Source of the DNA: Pseudomonadota bacterium | GTDB lineage: Bacteria; Pseudomonadota; Gammaproteobacteria; Burkholderiales; JABEVD01 | NCBI GenBank assembly: GCA_021848825.1 | Contig: JAJZTQ010000018.1 | Location: 1 to 34,314 of the forward strand | Direction of reading: 5' to 3' | Length of the DNA: 34,314 nt | Shown here: piece after piece, positions 30,221 through 34,314 of the stretch | Position numbering within the stretch: position 1 is the first letter of the stretch | How the letters are laid out: each line of letters begins with the position of its first letter | Made by a program: the position numbers and the translations under genes | Notes under the pieces: generated by a model | Database searches by the model: none | What the model saw: only the letters and a program-made list of their open reading frames with translations | What the model was told of the DNA's origin: nothing

Positions 30221-32113
30221 ATGATGTCTGGACAAACTTCAAGCGATGCGCGAAATGCCGCGATGGCGAGGCGCCGGGCCATCTCAAAAGGCGGCGCAGG
30301 GACCTTGTCGAAGGGGGATTCGGCGCTGGCAGGGTTGAGCGGAAATGAACTGGCTCGTGCAAGGCGGGCGATGCTGGCCAAGGGCGGCAAGAGCCTGTCT
30401 TCCCCGCCAGCCCCTTCTGCAATAGCTGCGCAGGTGGAGTATGCGAGACCCGAGCCGCAACCCGAAGAAAATGCGCCTCGAGTGGAATCGCAAAACGGGC
30501 GGGAAGCCGCAAGAGCGCACCGTGCGAGGCAGTGCATGGGCAGGGGGGATGCGCCGGGTTGCCGTCCCTCGGGACGGATTCGCCCGGTTCCGAAAAAGGT
30601 GGAGTTCGGCACTACCCTCTCGGGCAGCAGGGTGAGCGGAAGCCAGGTCGAGCGCACACTGCATGTCACGGGAAACGAGGCGGGCACGTGCAGGACGGTG
30701 ACAGGGACCGAGTATGTCGGATCAGAGCAGTTCGCCGAGTTCTGCACAGCGCGCCCCGAAGCGGCTGCGGCAAAGGTCGGCGTCAGCGAGACCAGTCGCG
30801 GCAGTTTGATGACTGGCACTCAGGTTGGCAGATCGGTCCGTGTGACGGGCGACGAATCGGGAAGCTGCAAGACCGTGACAGGCACGGAATATCTCGGCGC
30901 CGAGCGCTTCGAGGAATTCTGCCAGAGCAGGGGCTTCAATGAGCGTCCCGAAAAGGTGGTGGTCGGATCTACCATGGGCAAGGGAATGACGGTGACGGGT
31001 TCGGACGAAGCGCGCGGCTCCCGCGTGACGGGAACTGAGCCCGGTTCCTCGCGCGTCATCACCGGCGCCCAGTATTCCGATGCGGGCGTCGCCAGGATGA
31101 CGATCAACGGCCCTGTAAAGGTGGCGTTGACCCATACCGTGGCAGGCAGGCCCGTCACGGGGACGGAAGTCGGGCGCTCGGTGAGGGTGACGGGAGACGA
31201 GGCGGGGGAATGCATCCAGGTCTCAGGCTCGGAATATCTCTCGAACGAGCAGTATGTCTCGATGTGCAACACCCGTCCTGCCGCTGCGCCTGCGAAAGTG
31301 AATGAATCGAGGAGCCGAAGCGGTCAGAAGATCACGGGCGTGATGGCGATTCCCGGCCCAAAGCCGACCGGTGACGAGGGCGTTGGCTGCCGCCTCGTCA
31401 CCGGAAACGACAATTACAGCGGTCAGGAATCGCCCGCTCAGGGCGAAGTCGGGCGCGCAAAAGCCTATGCGGTTTCGGGAACGGCGCTGGAAGGAACGGG
31501 CAGGGTGACGGGAAGCGAGAGCAGCAGGAGATTGCCCATAAGCGGTACGCCCTATGCGAACCGGGTTGAGGGCGGATGCGGATGCCGCCATGCGGCGCCG
31601 GTGCCAGCCCAGTCGAGCCGATTCGTTCCCAGGGAATATGCTGCGAAACAGATCGAGCTCGAGCCTGCTTCGGCGGATTTCAGCATCATGAGTCCGGCTC
31701 GCCAGGCCCAGGGGCGCGTGACAGGCACGCGGTACGGCAGCGCCGAGCGCATCACAGGCCCTGGTGACAGGGCAGGCGGCCTGGTTTCGGGCACGCCCGA
31801 ATTCCGCTATCGCGACGAAGCCTCTCCTGAGCCTGTTCAGATTCCTAAGAGGGTCACGGGAGAAGGCAGGGAGCAGGGTGCGCGCATCACCGGGGACGAC
31901 TGGGCAAGAGGCGGCAGGATTACCGGTACGGAAGGAATGTGGTCTCAGGGCCGCAACCCGACTTTGCGCGGAGAGAACCGGAGGATGGCTTCGGGCGCCC
32001 GCGCCAACATGGAAATCGAGCGCCCCGAGATTCAGTCTGCGAAGGTGACGGGAAGCAGCGGCAATACCGGAAAAGGCGCGGTGATCACGGTTTCAGGAGG
32101 AGCGAGGGGATAA
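30221..32113 (+). CDS. csoS2: Carboxysome scaffold protein CsoS2
   Basis: This is a 630-aa disordered scaffold that links RuBisCO to the shell. N-terminal region (1-125): three basic RuBisCO-binding repeats, around residues 9-25, 41-57 and 93-109. Middle region (about 126-400): repeats rich in VTG, beginning at about 126, 185, 245, 300 and 359. The first, second and fourth carry a Cys pair (157/175, 216/234, 331/349); the third has none. The C-terminal region ends in VTGSSGNTGKGAVITVSGGARG-type shell-binding sequence. It is short against the roughly 870 aa of Halothiobacillus, with fewer middle repeats. Two ATGs are adjacent; the second (30224) has the better spacing from GAGGA. An internal -1 frameshift signal predicts a 384-aa short form, CsoS2A. 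Confidence 0.95.
   Translation: MMSGQTSSDARNAAMARRRAISKGGAGTLSKGDSALAGLSGNELARARRAMLAKGGKSLSSPPAPSAIAAQVEYARPEPQPEENAPRVESQNGREAARAHRARQCMGRGDAPGCRPSGRIRPVPKKVEFGTTLSGSRVSGSQVERTLHVTGNEAGTCRTVTGTEYVGSEQFAEFCTARPEAAAAKVGVSETSRGSLMTGTQVGRSVRVTGDESGSCKTVTGTEYLGAERFEEFCQSRGFNERPEKVVVGSTMGKGMTVTGSDEARGSRVTGTEPGSSRVITGAQYSDAGVARMTINGPVKVALTHTVAGRPVTGTEVGRSVRVTGDEAGECIQVSGSEYLSNEQYVSMCNTRPAAAPAKVNESRSRSGQKITGVMAIPGPKPTGDEGVGCRLVTGNDNYSGQESPAQGEVGRAKAYAVSGTALEGTGRVTGSESSRRLPISGTPYANRVEGGCGCRHAAPVPAQSSRFVPREYAAKQIELEPASADFSIMSPARQAQGRVTGTRYGSAERITGPGDRAGGLVSGTPEFRYRDEASPEPVQIPKRVTGEGREQGARITGDDWARGGRITGTEGMWSQGRNPTLRGENRRMASGARANMEIERPEIQSAKVTGSSGNTGKGAVITVSGGARG
31357..31404 (+). promoter_or_regulatory. 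Predicted -1 ribosomal frameshift signal in csoS2
   Basis: Slippery heptamer CCCAAAG (31357-31363) lies in the correct X XXY YYZ phase (codons CCA 380, AAG 381). After a 4-base spacer comes a perfect 12-bp hairpin, CCGGTGACGAGG (31368-31379) with CCTCGTCACCGG (31393-31404) and a 13-base loop. In the -1 frame the next codons are GCC GAC CGG TGA, ending translation at residue 384. Frameshifting in csoS2 to make short and long forms is established for Halothiobacillus neapolitanus. Confidence 0.8.
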
Positions 32114-33630
32114 TGAATACCCGCAATGCCTACGCCCTGAGATCGCGCCAGAACAGAGCCCCTTTCGGGCTGGGAAACAGGGCATTGTCCCGACCCGAAG
32201 CCGGCGTGCCACCTCATCCTGCCTGTGCGACGCTGCCCGAGAAGGTATGCCGTCATGCCCTTGCAGACCGCAATGAGAATGCCAGGCTCAAAGCACGCGA
32301 AGAGGCCGTGAAGGGGCGATTCGACGCCATCGTGCCGCTGCTGAAGGCGATTTCAGCCTTGCAGCACAGTGCGGATTTCGTCGAGCGCGCACAGAGCTTG
32401 GCCAGGCAGCAGCTCGGATACGCTTTGCCCGAGGAGATCCTGGAAAACGCGTGGTCGAACGGGCTGGACGTGAAATCGCTTCATTCACGCAGTGTGTTCG
32501 CTGCCCTGCTTCTTTCCGCAGAGGAATATTCTGCCGAATACAGGAGCAAAAACGAGTCTTGGCAGGATCTGCACAGCTTCTTCCTGGATTGCGGATTCCA
32601 CTCTGTGGACATCAGCCCCTGCGCGGACGGGCGGTTGAAGGGGCTGCTCCCCTACATCCTTCGCCTGCCGGCCACGCCTTTCATCAGGCGCAAGGCTTAT
32701 GCAGGCGCGATGTTCGATGTCGAAACGGATGTCAGGCATTGGATGGCCGTGGAACTGGGCAGATACAGGGAAGGCGTGCCCAATTTCGCGGAAGATGGAA
32801 CGCGCTATTTGAAGATCGCTGTCTATCACTTCAGTTCGTCCTCCCCTCGTCATGAAGGGTGTGCAGCGCACGGAAGCGATGACAGCGCAGCGATCGATGC
32901 GGCGCTGCAGCGGCTTCTCGAATTCAGGCAGGCGATAGAGAACTCATTCTGCTGCGGGGCGGGGACGGACATCCTGTTGATCGGCGTGGATACGGATACA
33001 GATGCGATTCGCATCCATGTCCCGGACGAAGAAGGGAGTCTCTCGGCAAGCCGTTGTATCGACAATGCAGCGCTCTATGCAGCGTCATTGGGCCTGGGCG
33101 AAAACGATGCGAGGCTCGCGGTTCACCAGGCGATCCTGGATGCGGGGGAGTCGAGACCGCACGAGGGGATGAGGAGGCTCATCGCAAACCTCCTGATCAA
33201 CAACCTCTCGCAGATCGAATACGTCGCCGAATATTACGGAGGACGCTATCACGACATCGGCCATGCCGAGCGCTACATCAGCGTTGGAGATGGATTCGAT
33301 GAAGTGCAGATGCGCAATGTCGCCTACTATGCGCACCTCCATACCCTCGAGGAGGGGATGTCCGACATGGATATCGGCATCAAGATTTTCAGGCATCTGA
33401 TGGCAAGGCGCGGATTGCCCGTGCCGATTGCCATCCATTTCAGGTATGACGCAAGGGTTCCCGGATCAAGGGCGCGTGCGGTGATGAGGACGAGAAGAAT
33501 CGAGGAAGCAATCCGCTCGAGATATGCGGATCTCGAGGCTGCAGGTCTGCTCGCCTGCCACCTGACCGTTCAGGATCTGCCTGCGGGAAGCATGATTGAG
33601 GAGATCATCGATGAAGATCATGCAGGTTGA
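32113..33630 (+). CDS. csoSCA: Carboxysomal carbonic anhydrase CsoSCA (CsoS3)
   Basis: This is a 505-aa epsilon-class (beta-like) carbonic anhydrase of the carboxysome lumen; it converts bicarbonate to CO2 next to RuBisCO. Zinc ligands are Cys170 (SPCADGRLKG), His239 (VYHF) and Cys250 (HEGCAAHGSDD), each 3 below the Halothiobacillus numbers (173, 242, 253); the Asp172/Arg174 pair is present. The N-terminal helical region (1-140) and the C-terminal pseudo-duplicate domain are complete. Start ATG 32113 overlaps the csoS2 stop by one base (TAATG), with GAGGGGA at 32104-32110. The frame is open further upstream inside csoS2, but that extension does not resemble the family. Confidence 0.96.
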   Translation: MNTRNAYALRSRQNRAPFGLGNRALSRPEAGVPPHPACATLPEKVCRHALADRNENARLKAREEAVKGRFDAIVPLLKAISALQHSADFVERAQSLARQQLGYALPEEILENAWSNGLDVKSLHSRSVFAALLLSAEEYSAEYRSKNESWQDLHSFFLDCGFHSVDISPCADGRLKGLLPYILRLPATPFIRRKAYAGAMFDVETDVRHWMAVELGRYREGVPNFAEDGTRYLKIAVYHFSSSSPRHEGCAAHGSDDSAAIDAALQRLLEFRQAIENSFCCGAGTDILLIGVDTDTDAIRIHVPDEEGSLSASRCIDNAALYAASLGLGENDARLAVHQAILDAGESRPHEGMRRLIANLLINNLSQIEYVAEYYGGRYHDIGHAERYISVGDGFDEVQMRNVAYYAHLHTLEEGMSDMDIGIKIFRHLMARRGLPVPIAIHFRYDARVPGSRARAVMRTRRIEEAIRSRYADLEAAGLLACHLTVQDLPAGSMIEEIIDEDHAG

Positions 33631-33862
33631 AAAGACGCTTGTTTCTACGAATCGCATTGCCGATCTCGGCCACAGGCCGCTGCTCGTGGTCAGGGAAAAG
33701 GCGGGGGGGGCGAGGCAGGTTGCCGTAGACCCTATCGGATGCATACCCGGAGACTGGGTGATATGCGTTGGCTCTTCCGCAGCGAGAGAGGCAGCAGGAA
33801 GCAAGGAATTCCCTTCCGATCTGACGATCGTGGGGATCATTGATCACTGGACCGGAGAGTGA
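33611..33862 (+). CDS. csoS4A: Carboxysome shell vertex protein CsoS4A
   Basis: This is an 83-aa pentameric BMC-P (EutN/CcmL family) protein that caps shell vertices. It has MKIMQVEKTLVSTNRIADLG at the start, LLVV near 24-27, AVDPIGCIPGDWVICVGSSAAR around 38-59 and a final DLTIVGIIDHW. Start ATG 33611 is chosen because GAGGAG (33598-33603) sits 7 bases before it; it overlaps the csoSCA end by 20 bases. It contains a G8 run (33703-33710) in the codons for Ala-Gly-Gly-Ala. csoS4B begins 1 base after its stop. Confidence 0.96.
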   Translation: MKIMQVEKTLVSTNRIADLGHRPLLVVREKAGGARQVAVDPIGCIPGDWVICVGSSAAREAAGSKEFPSDLTIVGIIDHWTGE

Positions 33863-33863
33863 C

Positions 33864-34115
33864 ATGGAAATCATGAAGGTCAAATCCGATCTGGTGGCGA
33901 CACGCAGGGTGGAGGGCCTGAAAAACATCTCCCTGCGTGTTCTGACCGATGCCAAGGGTGCGCTGAGCGTCGCCTGCGACCCGGTTGGCGTACCGGAAGG
34001 GAAATGGGTGTTTACGGTAAGCGGTTCTGCCGGACGCTACGCTTCCGGTGACCCGAAACTGCTCACCGATCTCACCATAGCAGGGATCATCGATGAGTGG
34101 GAAGAAGCTGTTTGA
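33864..34115 (+). CDS. csoS4B: Carboxysome shell vertex protein CsoS4B
   Basis: This is the 83-aa second BMC-P vertex protein. It starts MEIMKVKSDLVATRRVEGLK, has LRVL, the VACDPVGVPEGKWVFTVSGSAGR block near 36-58 and DLTIAGIIDEWEE at the end, aligning along its full length with CsoS4A at 33611. The strong upstream signal CCGGAGAG overlaps the csoS4A stop region. A paired csoS4A-csoS4B is standard in alpha-carboxysome operons. Confidence 0.96.
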   Translation: MEIMKVKSDLVATRRVEGLKNISLRVLTDAKGALSVACDPVGVPEGKWVFTVSGSAGRYASGDPKLLTDLTIAGIIDEWEEAV

Positions 34116-34153
34116 AGTTTGTTTTTTGATTCATTTCTGTAAAGGAGAAAAGC

Positions 34154-34314
34154 ATGGCTGAAGTGACTGGAATTGCCCTTGGCATGATCGAAACGAGGGG
34201 TCTCGTGCCCGCAATCGAAGCGGCTGACGCGATGACGAAGGCAGCTGAGGTTCGCCTGGTAGGCCGCCAGTTTGTCGGCGGCGGATATGTGACGGTGCTG
34301 GTCCGCGGCGAGAC
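34154..34314 (+). CDS. csoS1: Carboxysome shell hexamer protein CsoS1 (partial, runs off window)
   Basis: The first 53 codons of a BMC-H shell protein: [20 protein letters not shown] onward, with [32 protein letters not shown], the core of the CsoS1A/B/C fold (normally about 98 aa). It has a strong AAAGGAGAAA (34141-34150) before the ATG. The reading frame is open at the right edge, so the gene is cut by the window, not truncated in nature as far as can be seen. Which paralogue (A, B or C) cannot be told. Confidence 0.96.
   Translation, partial: MAEVTGIALGMIETRGLVPAIEAADAMTKAAEVRLVGRQFVGGGYVTVLVRGE

Noticed and set aside
30595-31560. Regular repeats that could suggest a CRISPR or tandem DNA array
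   Set aside because: They are coding repeats of CsoS2 with degenerate DNA and a conserved protein pattern, not identical repeats with spacers.
31939-32112. N-terminal extension of CsoSCA into csoS2
   Set aside because: The extension is csoS2 read in another frame; ATG 32113 has a good ribosome site and gives the normal family length.

Overview
The window reads as part of the chromosome of a Gram-negative, carbon-fixing chemolithoautotroph, most likely a proteobacterium (Beta/Gamma). The evidence is two outer-membrane porins, a form IA RuBisCO with a divergent CbbR, and an alpha-carboxysome (cso) operon that runs off the right edge. Genus cannot be fixed from sequence alone. Genes are dense, intergenic gaps are short and most genes have a clear Shine-Dalgarno. 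No tRNA, rRNA, insertion sequence, phage gene or CRISPR array was seen.

Positions 291-18845 (all + strand) form a nitrogen-scavenging supercluster. An outer-membrane porin with its own terminator is followed by an almost gapless run: urea/short-chain amide ABC transporter urtABCDE, formamidase fmdA, fmdB, aliphatic amidase amiE, and urease ureD-A-B-J-C-E-F-G. The run ends with an unusual NCS1-permease/histidine-kinase/receiver fusion and its LuxR-type response regulator. The logic is uptake of urea and amides across both membranes, hydrolysis to ammonium (plus CO2, formate or other acids), and a dedicated transporter-like sensor encoded in the same transcript.

Positions 19125-21325 hold a MocR-type (GntR plus aminotransferase-like) regulator divergent from a tightly overlapping trio of small membrane proteins (146, 40 and 43 aa). 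I cannot assign these to any family, and their G+C is visibly lower than that of the urease genes.

Positions 21454-24874 (- strand) hold a SoxB/5'-nucleotidase-like periplasmic protein with altered metal ligands, followed by a second porin whose start codon is preceded by an A7-G8 tract. Positions 25081-28239 (- strand) hold cbbR, a zinc alcohol dehydrogenase and an Old Yellow Enzyme.

Positions 28401-34314 (+ strand) are cbbL, cbbS, csoS2, csoSCA, csoS4A, csoS4B and the start of csoS1. The csoS2 gene carries a textbook -1 frameshift signal: an in-frame slippery heptamer followed by a perfect 12-bp hairpin, with a stop just after the slip.

The best candidates for something new are the permease-kinase pair at the end of the urease run, the MocR/small-membrane-protein unit, and a shared GTCA/TGAC inverted-repeat element upstream of the first porin, urtA and the SoxB-like gene.
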